From contig NC_054868.1 of assembly GCF_018320785.1 (NCBI RefSeq), forward strand, positions 44,957,874 through 45,021,873: a stretch of 64,000 nt of DNA, written 5' to 3'. The translations under genes and the position numbers were made by a program. Below are positions 50,190-61,600 of the stretch, one piece after another (positions within the stretch are counted from its first letter, which is position 1; each line of letters starts with the position of its first letter). This stretch comes from Cheilinus undulatus. Taxonomy: Eukaryota; Chordata; Actinopteri; Labriformes; Labridae. Below the pieces are notes generated by a model. The model was given only the letters and a program-made list of their open reading frames with translations, did no database searches and had not been told where the DNA came from.

Positions 50190-52030
50190 AAACCTCAGGG
50201 CCTCTTACCAGGTACCCGATGGACAGCCTCGTCATCACCCCCTCACTGCTTCGCCTTTTTCTACTCATTTGATATGACTGCAGCCGCCACGGCCTAAACA
50301 TATACAGGCAGCCTCTCTCAACAGAAGGGAATTCATAAATAAGGAACGTATATTTTGGTCAAAAATTGATGAAAAAGTTTCAAATACATTCTGAATGTAT
50401 ACAGAAAATCTTTCAGGAGTTTTTTCAGCTTTACAGTCTTTTTAATGTGATCCATCGCTCTCTGACATCACGACTAATTAAGGACTTTAAGCTTGTGAGA
50501 GCATTATGCATATTAAATCATTTCAGCACTACTTTGATAAGTGAATGTTGGTTTATAATCAGATTAGTGTCCTCTTGTTATGGATTGGATGCATCAGCCA
50601 CTCTCAGGCCAAAGAACTCACCTCTCTAAGAGTCACTGCTCAATTAAAACCCAGGGAATGTGCGTTCAGATATTTAAAACGGCCGATTTTTACTGAAGAA
50701 GCTGTGACGATCAGAGCTGATGTATCGTGAAAGTTCACCCAGCTGTGGACAGAAACATTAGAGAGGTCTTAGCTGCATATTTACCCAGACCAGGTCGAAG
50801 TTTGGGCGACTGTTAAGAATATGATTGTACTCCTTACTGAAAAACAAGATGTCTTTCTTAGAAAAGAAACATGAACGCTGAGGCCTCAATCTGAGCGCGA
50901 GGCGCCTTCTTCTTCTTCTTGCCTTCTCACACAACAAAGGGGTAATGTTTTGGAAGAAGCGATGGGAGGAAATCCAGGAAAAACAAACCAAGACTTTTCA
51001 GTTCTCGCTTCACTTCTGCTCTGAGCGGTTTCAGTGTGACGCTCAAGATGATCGGCATGATTGGATGGCAGTCGGAGTGAATAAAGGGCAGGAACACAAG
51101 GTAACTACTCAGAGATGATTAGAGTGGAGCCGACATAATGTAGACAAACTGATTGTTGTTTTAATTTTGTTTTAGTCGTGGTAAAAGGAGAAATGGAACA
51201 GCCTGTGCGTACACTTTTTGTTTGTCTTAGCACAGAAAAGCATTAATGGAATAATCCTTCAAGCCTTAAATATTTCTACATTTTTGTTGTCATTTTATTT
51301 TAACCTGTAGACAGCTTTACCTTGTTTTTTAGATTAACACAGCGCTTCTTTAACAGTACACAATCAGCAACACTACAATGTTAAGTTACGTTGCATCAGT
51401 AGACGTGTATCGGTTTTATCAGGGGTAGGGAGGGACCAACACGTGACCACAAATTCACCTGCTCTCCTGTCGTTTTCTCTCCTTTATGGTACTTTTGACA
51501 TCTTTCGCTTTTTCCCTTCTGCTGTCCTTGTCCCTCTTCTCAGTGATCAATCTTCATCTTCGCCGTCTCGAATGAGGCATCAAGCTGTTGGCACTTCCTG
51601 TCACAGACTCTGCCTTAATCAGATTTTCTCTTGCACTTTCTCTTCCCCCTCCGCCTCTTTTCACTCACTCTCACTCTGCCTTTAGCTTTTCTGACTGCCA
51701 TCTCACAGGCTTCGTTTTAAGCTGGCAATCAGGCACAAACTCGGCGCAATATTTCAGTAATTGTTGTTGCACATTATGTCAAAAAAAAAACAAAAAATGA
51801 TGCGTAATGATTGTATGCTGCTCTATCTGCTAAATGACAAAGCTATTTAGAAGGTATTTTTTTCTCATTTTGGAAAAAAAGAAAAAATATTTTGCTATAT
51901 GTAAAAAACAGCTGTCATCAATACGTAAACATTCTGGAAATAGACAACTATATGTATTTTTAAATGTTTCTGTTTTGTGATTTGTTTAAATGTGTAGCAC
52001 AAATTAAAATTCCTCATTGACTTTAATATT
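50190..52030 (+). other. foxk1: foxk1 3' UTR (probable)
   Basis: No further coding exon. A proximal AATAAA lies at 51080-51085 and an ATTAAA variant at 52003-52008. The latter would give a 1.8-kb 3' UTR ending about 100 bp from the candidate poly(A) signal of the convergent radil gene. Confidence 0.55.
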
Positions 52031-52104
52031 TGGCGTCTTTCTCTTTGTCACATGTTGGATTTGAGTTGTTTGGATTCAGACAGACATGCAAGTATCCAAC
52101 AATC

Positions 52105-52110
52105 TTTATT
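52105..52110 (-). terminator. radil: Candidate radil polyadenylation signal
   Basis: TTTATT on the plus strand is AATAAA on the minus strand. If used, radil has a 3' UTR of about 3.6 kb. Confidence 0.4.
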
Positions 52111-52494
52111 CTGAAGTACCTTCTTTGTTTTTTTACAGTATAAATAATGAGTAAAGAAGACATGCAGCAGATCAATGTCTTACAAACCTTCAAATGCACA
52201 AGAATAAACCGTTACTGTCAGAAATAAACAGAATCAAAAGTGGCAAGGAAACATTTCTGATGGGGAAAAAGAAACACTATTGTAAAGCGTTTTACAAAAA
52301 CCTAAAAAAAAAAAAACATTTCTCAACACAAGTGCTTTAAAGTTAACAGAATTTGTCAATGATTTCAGTCAGAAATTAGTTCAAAGCTCAATTTCAATGC
52401 TTTGTGGGACTAAAGGAAATAATCCTGCATGTTTCCAAAAATGTCTGATATGAAACTGATTGTATTTCATTTAAAAGTCATGTGACAGAGCACC

Positions 52495-52830
52495 AGTTTG
52501 GCTCAGTTCACAAAGCAGGCGCCCATACAGTGGCTATTGGTAGGAGGATCAAGTCCTGGTGCTGTTTTGTACATCTCTGCCCTAACTTTCTTTCCCCATA
52601 TTTCTTGTCTCTCTTAAACAAAGGCAAAAGCCCCAAAGATAACCCTGAAAAAATGTAAAAGAGCACAGATAGCTTAGCAGTTGGGTCATGCTGGATATGT
52701 GGACACTAAAATCTGAGGTTAGTCTGGCCTGCAGCATCATTCTGCCACGTCATTCCCACTCTTTTGCCCTGATTTCCTTCACTATCCTCAGTTCAGTGGA
52801 ATAAATCTCAAAACTAAAACTGTTTATTAA
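52495..52830 (+). mobile_element. Two tandem tRNA-derived SINE copies
   Basis: Copy 1 (52495-52655) has GGCTCAGTTCACAAAGCAGG, then GCGCCCATAC, a B-box-like GGATCAAGTCC and an AAAGGCAAAAGCCCCAAAGAT tail. Copy 2 (52664-52830) shares ATAGCTTAGCAGTTGGG and the GCCTGCAGCATCATTCTGCC..TTCCCACTCTTTTGCCC body. These resemble SINEs common in percomorph fish. They lie in the putative radil 3' UTR, antisense to it. Confidence 0.6.
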
Positions 52831-53022
52831 ATGTTATTAAGGATGCATTCCTAGTGAACACAATGCGACAGCTGTGTCTTATTTTACGAGGCACAGGATG
52901 TCTCGACCTGCAGCTGTGCAGAGGGCGGGCAGTCACAGCTCCTGACTCGGGGAACAGGGAGACGTCTCAGGGGAGCTGAGGTCAGAGCAGAAGGCCCCGC
53001 AGCAGAAAACTGACTAAGCATG

Positions 53023-53037
53023 CCCCCCCCCCCCCCC
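53023..53037. repeat. Poly(C) run
   Basis: Fifteen consecutive C at the end of a locally GC-rich block (52870-53020). Confidence 0.95.
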
Positions 53038-53479
53038 ATGGTTGACCTCGGACTTTAATAAAGGTGACCAGTTATTGTTGTATGTGACCTCTTAAAAATC
53101 TACACGACCAGTTTGTTAGGTTTTAAAAATGTCTGAAGGATTTTGAACTCGTCTCAGATAAAATGAAGGTTCAAAGATTGTTTTTTGTGCTCATTTCTTC
53201 TAAGACGCCTGCAACATCTGCTTCATAGAACCTCGTCATAAACAATCTTGAGTTGAACTAATAAATATCAAAGTGAGGTCAGTAGATTATACAGGGCAAC
53301 AAGAACTCTATAGCTGTGTCTCAATTCAGGGACAGCATACTTTGAAGAGCCCAGCCTTCTTAGTCTGCACTGACTGCTAAATTTCAAGTGTTTTTGCAGA
53401 GTTTAAATACTTCAGTGTGACATTTCACTCATTTTCTATACATTCACAAAATGTCTAAAATTCTGTATTTTACTTTCTT

Positions 53480-53601
53480 ATGATGGGGTACTGAGTGTAG
53501 ACTGATGGTAATAAAAGTTCATTTTTTGACTGTAGCATTAGACTGCAACATAACAAAATCATAAAAGTTGAAGGGGCTCTGAATACTTTCTGGATGCACT
53601 G
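53480..53601. mobile_element. Tc1-like right-end fragment
   Basis: It ends GCTCTGAATACTTTCTGGAT followed by GCACTGTA, a typical fish Tc1 terminus. The transposase and left end are absent. Confidence 0.5.
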
Positions 53602-55695
53602 TATATCAGGCCATGATGGGTACACTGGATGAAGCCTTCATTAGCTGGGGAGAGGACATACTTGTTGGCCATATTTGACAAATGTGTCCTCTATATAACA
53701 TCCTACCTTTTTGTCAGTCACTTATTCTTCTGTCTTATAAAGCACAGTGAAAGTAGAGTTTGACTGATTGAAACCAATGTCATGCAATACACCCTCTGAA
53801 GGATGCAGCTCCTGAAATGGGACACAGCTCAGAGAAAACCCCCCTGCCATTTCCAGGGTTCCTACACACCTAAAAAAAACAGAAACATAAACATTTGCCT
53901 TAATGAGGCCATAATTCTTAGAGATTATATCACCCTGTATGAAGTTATTAGGTGCATAAATAAATTGCAGACATATTGTGATCCCGCACCTCCAAGCCAA
54001 TCATATTGCGCCTTTGGTAAGCAGAGGATAGACCAGTGATTCCTCAGTCTGCGCTCCTCCAGGAGCCTCCTCTCTCCTCAATCCTCGTCTCCTCCAGGTG
54101 CATGTAAGGAATTGGAATATCCTTCATTACAGCTGAGAGAGAACGATTTCCAACTCAGTTGAGGAGAGAGGGCCCGAGGGTGGACAGTTTTGTAATGAAA
54201 AATACCCACTGTAAGGTAAACTGAAAACTTCCACTCGTGATTTAGGATGGCCAGTGATGTAGGAGTGGATATGCTCTTAATTTATTGCATTAAAGGTGAC
54301 ATAACTGACGAATGACACTTAAGGAAAATGTTCAGAAATCTTCATAAAGCCTCATTACAGTTGTCGTGTCAGTCTTATGCATAAACCTTCAAATCAAGTG
54401 TTACCAAGACTTTTTAGGAATCTGCAGGATTTGAAAACTGCTCTATGGCCAGAATTTAAAAAGACCCTCAAACCCAATCAAGTAAAATCAAAGTTTTATA
54501 GTTTGGGATTTTTCGTTCTCTTTACAAAAAGTGCCACTGAGGACTTGTGGTAGTAATCATTAGCTGTTTGGAAGTGCAAATGTTGTATGCTAAATTTAAA
54601 GGATTTAAAACAAATAAATATGATTTAATAAAAACACACAATTTCTAATTTCACACGACATTGTTTCTTTTTTACCATCAGAAGGTTTCTGTTGTAAATA
54701 ACTCGACTTTTTAAGAAAATTGAGCAATTTTCCAAATGCAGTTTCTCTTTTGAATGTCCAAGACCAAGTGGTAAATATTTACAAACATATATTTACACCT
54801 TTTACCCAGATGCATACAGCGTATTCACAGCAGAATCCAGTGGTTTATACACAGCATGTTTGTGCATCAGAAACTCGTGTCATCTTGATGATAAAGAAAG
54901 TCCCACTGCAGCCGCACACCTTCAGACTTCGTCTCCTGTGCAGCAGAGGTAAATCCAGAGATGAGGCTGAGTGTGAAATGGCAGAGCTTCACATTCTTCA
55001 GTCTGATTCCTCTGCCCTTTCAGACACTCTGGTACAAAAGTCAACATTCATACACAAGCGTGGAGTTTGTTGAGCAGACATTAGTCGTGCTTTGGGAGCT
55101 GCTAACAAACAGGCTTATAAAACATTCCTCTCTAAAAGCACTCACTGTGAAAGACACCCAGGATCACTGCAAATGCTTTTAGATAAGTAAAGTACATTCT
55201 CAGTTTTTCCTCTGAGAGCTCGGTAGCTTTTAACCGTGCTACTAGATGTCTGATTTACAAATGATTTTAAAAACCGTGTGGAAAAAGTCCAGCGTGTGCA
55301 GTTGCTCTGAGGTCTGACAGGAGAAATTAAAACCCTATCATCTACTGTGCTTGAAACCACAGTAAACTGGCCGGGTAGAGCTTGCTGATTAATTAGGCAT
55401 TTTTCTCGCAGCACATTCCTTTGATGTCGCCGTGGGTTACCGGTTCTGTCTGTCACACAAACCCAGTAGGAGTCAGCGTGAGGGGAGCAGGTCTGGCAGC
55501 TGGAGAGGAGTCATGAAGCATCACCTCCAGTTTGATTGCTTTGCTTTGTGCTGCAGCCGAGGTTCACATTCATATTTCATGCTGCGTCTGTGCTCGTGTT
55601 TGTGTACCCTGCTCATTAATGCACACGTCTTTACACCCTCCTCTTCATCCTGCTGTCCTACCTCTTCACTCCTCTCTGTGCCCATCTTTGAGGAC
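53602..55695 (-). other. Putative radil 3' UTR or intergenic sequence
   Basis: No coding exon was recognised. 54070-54081 and 54159-54170 are perfect 12-nt inverted repeats (CTCTCTCCTCAA and TTGAGGAGAGAG) with a 77-nt loop. No AP5Z1-like exon was seen. Confidence 0.4.
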
Positions 55696-58600
55696 TCAGC
55701 AGGAGGAGGCACTGATCTTCTCCGAGACTTCGGGGTCGGATTTGGCCACCAAGAAACGGAGGCGACCTCCGCCAAGACGAATCAGATCCACCGCGCTGCA
55801 AGGAGGAAGAGGAGAAAGAGAGTCCAGTTATATGAAGCTCAGCAGAGTCAGAGTGAGGATGAAGGAGCATCATTGTCTGAGCTCACACTGATCAATCAAA
55901 ATGATCAATCGGTGTAAGAGGCTGACAGCCAGGAGGATGGTTAACATTGTAGAGAGACGTTTCACTCTGTAATCAATGTCACCATCATCCAATAGTATCA
56001 TTAATCTCCCTGCACCGACTATTGTTATGATCTCAAACATCCTGCCAACCTCTGGTAGTCTGCTCCGATAAGACTGGTTCCATTCACGGCCAGGATGCGG
56101 TCTCCGATCCTCAGCCTGCCGTCAGAGGCAGCAGGTCCGTCAGGGATCAGAGTCCTGATGTAAATGCCCGGGGCATTAAGAGGAGTGTGCTGCAAGAGGG
56201 AGAGGTGAGGGCAAGAAGTGTCATTCATTTAGAGTTGATAAAGTGTTTAGTAAAACACTGATAGTTTGGGTTTTCCTAATCCTGCAAGTGTTCTTAAAAA
56301 ACTCCACAGGGCACCAAAAAAGCATATTTTAATCAAATAAAGTCAGAAAGGTTTCCTACATGACAAATAACTACTGGAAAAAAACACTTCTGTCACATGT
56401 GCCACCACCTCACTGGTTAGAGGACTCATCAAACTAGTCACTTGCCGGTGACATACAGCAGAGTAAGGATGCAGAAACTGACATTTATTTTGCTTAATAT
56501 TTGGCTGAAACTGATTATAGACATTTTAGAGAACAGACTTATAAGACTGAACACCTTTGCTAGAAAAAACACCTATACCAACACTATTTTTCTTGTAGTT
56601 TTCATTCTTTTTTCAAACTACAATTATTCTTTTTTACTGAAATAATACATTTAAAACTGTGCCTGTTTTAGTAGACATGAGTAAACTATTTTGGAAAACC
56701 TATTGAACAGTTACAATACAACGTCTGCTCATCAAGTTTATGTCTTCGGTGAGGCATCCATAAAAGACATGCATGCAACATATCCTTACTTTTATTATTT
56801 CGTTAAAAAAAAAGTAAATGGACTGAAATTAGACTAGATATGCACAATCTTATAGGCATGATATTGGTATTGGCAGATATTATCTTAAATGAAGAGTAAC
56901 TGCAGATACGAAAATTTCTGCAGACATTTACAACAGATTTATTGGCTGTAAAAATCAGCCTATAAAAGCTATTAACATTGGCCATATGTCTGAATACGCT
57001 TGGAGGTTGTTATAGTTTTTCAAAATATTTTTGGGGCCTTTAGCTGTCCTTTCAAAATAAGGGCAAAAGAGAGATAGGAAACATGGGGTGGAGAGAGTGG
57101 GGGAAGACATGCACCAAACAGTGCAGACACTGGGAATGGTTTTGTGGCCAGTGCGTTGAGGACTACAGCCTCTGTGAATGAGTGCCTGAACCCACTCAAG
57201 TCTTTGTCTATGTTCATCCTTTTTCCTTTAATTTTAAAGATTGCTTTGACAACTAAAATTTAAGGTATTACGTTTATATATCAGTACTGGCTTAAATGAA
57301 TTTGCAAGTACTTGCATATTGGATATCAAAAATCCAATATCATGCATCCCAAATTTAGATTTCCTAAGTCCACATAGTACCCTGCCTTTCACCCATCTAG
57401 GATTGGCTCCAGCTCCTCAGCAAGGGGCTGCACAGTTCCTTGTTCAAACCCCAGTCAGGGCCCTTCTGTGCGGAGCATGTTCTCATGCTTGGTTCTCTCC
57501 AGGCACTCCCACAGACCAAATGCATGCTCATTAGGTCTGACTGACTGGCAACCAGTCCAGGTGTACCTGCCTCTCCCCCATCGACTGCTGGGATTTGCTT
57601 CAACCCTCCACTACCTCAAAAAGGATCAGCGGTGTAGAAAATGGAGGGATAGATGGAAGTCCATAGTTGTTAATCACTGTCATTTAAGTTAAAAAGGTAT
57701 TATGTTTAGAAAAAAGTTGAATTAAAGGAAAAAGTTCATGAATATACTATTTAAAGTGTATTCTAGAGGTTAAAATAAATGCCAACAAATACAGGTTCTC
57801 AGTTTGTGTTAGCCCTTAGATGAAAATTAACACAAAAAAAACATTACAGGAGGCAGAGAATTATTTTGGTCCATCAGGAGTATACAGCACAAAACATGAA
57901 AGAGAGCTGCTTCCATGACAAACATTTGGGTAAAAAGGTAAAAGATGTGTCCACTCACCAGGCCGTCTATGAGTCCCATGCCCAGTCCGTAGGGTCCTTT
58001 GTCCAGTTCCACTACAAACACCACACACAAGTCATCAGGGAGGGGAGGGGCTCCGGGGGAGGATACAGGGAAAGGAAACTCACACCCACTAATACAGCCT
58101 GCAGAGGACACGGACACCCAACACACAGAGGAAAAACAAACACGCACAGACACAAAGACACAGACAGGGTCTGGCTGTGGAGCTGGACACACAGAACAAG
58201 TCTTACTGTGTACAAGACACACAAACACAGAGATACTGAGACGCATGCAGAGGAGCAGCTGCAGAGCTGATCGGACACACAAACATGTGATTCTAACACG
58301 AGCCTGCAGATGTCACACTCACTACACTGAGAGGACTCGACGGGACGGACGCTGCTGTCATGTCAGATACAGAACGGACAGGCTAACAGGTACTACACGA
58401 CTTGAATGTACATAACATGGGTATCTGAGGCTGAAGTTTAGGCGTTGGCTACAGTTCTGGGACAGATGAACTCCAAAATACAAAATCAACATCTTGATGA
58501 AGTAGAGTTAGCTTCTTTTTAGGTTTTTATGGTGGACAGATCAGCAGTTTCACTCTTGCCATCAGAGGACAGAGTGTATTCGGGTAAAAGAGCAGTTTTT

Positions 58601-61600
58601 CTGATTAAAATTTACTGGTAATTCTACTCAAAATACTGAGTATTACGATCATTTTGATGACTGTGGGCTGAGATTGAAAAGTACAGCATTATCTTTCCAG
58701 AACAAGAAGAGAATACAAATCTACATCCAGGTTGGAGCAACAGCAACAGACAATTTAGGCCATCATTTAGCATATGCCAAAGAACTTGTAGTTGATTTAA
58801 AGCTTGGACCTCCTCGTTGTCAACTATTTTTAAACTCTGAAAGAAATTCTGCATAAAACCTAAAGTAAAATTAGTGTTTCAGAGCATCTGTTTCTTTAAA
58901 CTAATGTGACAAACTTAAATCTAATATTATTTCTTGTCTTTGCTTTTGTTGAGTCTCAGATCTGAGAGAAATTATGTTAAGCTAGTACATGGTTGGAGTT
59001 TTGCAGAATGAATTCACATAACGTTTAATTTATGTTAGGTTAATAAAAACTTTTTATCCCCACTGAATTATCTGATTGCTGCAGGCAGTGATGGCAGCAC
59101 GGGGACAAAAAAATGTTTGTTGACAAACTAAATGCATGAGCTAAAGTGCTAAAAATCTTCTATGTGGGTGTTTGTTGGTTTATCTACCAGGGGCCTCTTT
59201 AAAAGATAATCCGATTTTTCATACAATACTGATTTCTGAAGCTTAAAGTCTATTTAGAATAGTGTTCATTTTGTGGTTTTTGGTATCACAATATCATCTC
59301 AAGTGAAGACATGTGAGACAGACTGAAACATGTTTGATAATTGTGAGTTCAAGCTGCATTTTCATTGTGAAACTGGTTTGAAATTTAATCCAAAAGGCAG
59401 CAGGACTTGAATAGCATTCTTGAAAATATCTCATCACTACCTTAATAACTGAGACACTTTACAGACTTTTCTAAACTTTACCATAAAGATAAAGAAGAAT
59501 TACTTAGCTGCTTATAGTATAACAATTTTGTTTTTTCCATGTTGACTGTAAACTGAGGACTGAATCGCATTTGTTTCAACTGATTTTAAACTCTATAATT
59601 AAGTTAATTGTAAGGACTATGGACTGACCTCATATAACTTCACATGAAAAATGTTTTTTAAAACTTCTCTGCAGGGAGATAAAGGGATTTAAATCTGGGT
59701 ATTTGAATTGGTGAGAAAGAGAGTTTTGTGTGCTGAGGAGGTTTGATGAAGGATTTCTCTGCTGTGGAACACAAAACAAGTCCAGAAATAGAAAAACTCC
59801 AGGGCTCTCTACTAGCTACAGTGACAGCTCTCTTTACCCTGGAGAAGAGTCCTAGTGCCACTGTAGTTGAGCTATAGCAACACTATTATTACAGCCTTTT
59901 ACCATGGAACGGACAACTAAATAAAGGCTTTATACTCTAGGCTAGAAACAGTCAGTACGTTTACATGCACAGTTAAACTGAGCTACTCTTATGGCTTGAT
60001 TAGGATATTTAAAAGGCTACTGTCCTTGTCTGTTTAAAAGCCCCAAGATGAGTTAAATCCCGCAATGGCTTGAAAGAATCGCTCTGCAACATTATAAAAT
60101 CCTACCAGTTAACACTGCTACAGCTGAAGGAAACAATGAATTGTTTCCATATCAATGACTGTCATAGTCACTTTTTTAAAGTGAACTTCAGAAATAAGCT
60201 TATTAAGTTACTACACCATTAATCTGTCTCTACAAGAAGGCCAGAACTGCAGATTCACTGTTCTTCACTGCATTTTTACCATCATGATAATGCCTAACAT
60301 CAGGGGTCATCAACGTCACATGTACACGACTAAACTTTTCCTTTATGGGCACTTCAGGAGCCAAACTCTTAAATAAATAATTATTATGCATCTACTGTTT
60401 TTGTTCAGTTTTTCCTAAATAGTCGATATAATTGTTAGTCAATAGGATTTTCATTCCTGTAATCTGGATTTTATTTGATAAAATTACCAATGATGACAAT
60501 TGCATGTGTTTTTTTTTTCTTTTTGTAAAATAGCTTTAAATGCAATATTCCAAATTATTAAGCAAAACAGAGTTTCAACAGACTCAAAAGTTTCTAAAGG
60601 ATTGAAAACAGAAATCTATTGTAATTTTTTGTATCAGGAGGTAACTTTTCATCAAATCAAAGATATATCAATCAAAAACATCTTTACAGATCAGGTTCCA
60701 AATTAACAGAGGAGCCGTTCTTGGATATCACCTTAACAACACTCATCCATTGAACTTGTAAGTCCATGTTTAGTTTCTGCCTGTATTTCCTTTGACAAAG
60801 CCAGAATTGCCTCCCAGAGCTGCTGTTTTGAGGTAAACTGCCATTCACCCTCATTGAGCTTCCTTTTAAGGATGCTCCACAGGTTCTCAAAAGTGTTGAG
60901 GTCAGGGGATGATGGTGGCCACACCATTATTTTTTTACTCTCTTCATGCCCATAGCAGCCAAGTCTCAGTGGGGTTTTTTGTAGCATGGGATGGTACGAT
61001 GTCTTACATGAAAATGATTTTACTCTGGAAGGCACTGCTCTTTTTTTATACAACAGCAGGAAATGGGCAGTTAATAACTTGACATATTTTGCTGAGGTCA
61101 TTTTGAACCTTTAAGCACCAGCTCACTTCCAATGATTCCAGCCCAAAACATCACTCCACCTCCTCCTTGCTGACGTTGGGACATGGTGGCCATCCAGAAC
61201 TCCATCCATCTGTACCACCCAGTGTAGCATAGCATTCATCAGTGAACAAAAGTGTTTGAAAATTAGTTTTCATATATTTTTAGCCCACTGCAATCGTTAC
61301 TCCATTGGTTCAAAGTTACTGAAATACAGCTTTGTGCACAACAGCAAGTCTCTTGAGGATCTTCAGAGGCACCAGCAGCTCCAAATACCTGTTTGCTACT
61401 GATCAGTGGAATTTTCACAGGTGCTCTCTTAATACAATGAATTTGCCTTACAGAAACTTTTCTGAATACACCTTTATGTGAACAAACCTGTCTGCACTCT
61501 GAATCACGCACAAATCTTTTCACACGATGATGATCCCTCTTAATTTTTCATGAAATATCCAGTGTTTTCAGACCTTTTGCAAGATACTGCACTATTTCAG

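Larger units (their letters stand above)
56190..57958. other. radil intron before the central PDZ exon
   Basis: Contains the hAT-like element and SINE-like repeat listed separately. Otherwise AT-rich with no coding exon. Confidence 0.5.

Noticed and set aside
57827-58415. Overlapping open frames of 95-151 residues on both strands
   Set aside because: Only 57959-58098 on the minus strand is a real radil exon; the rest is CA-rich low-complexity sequence that lacks stops by composition.
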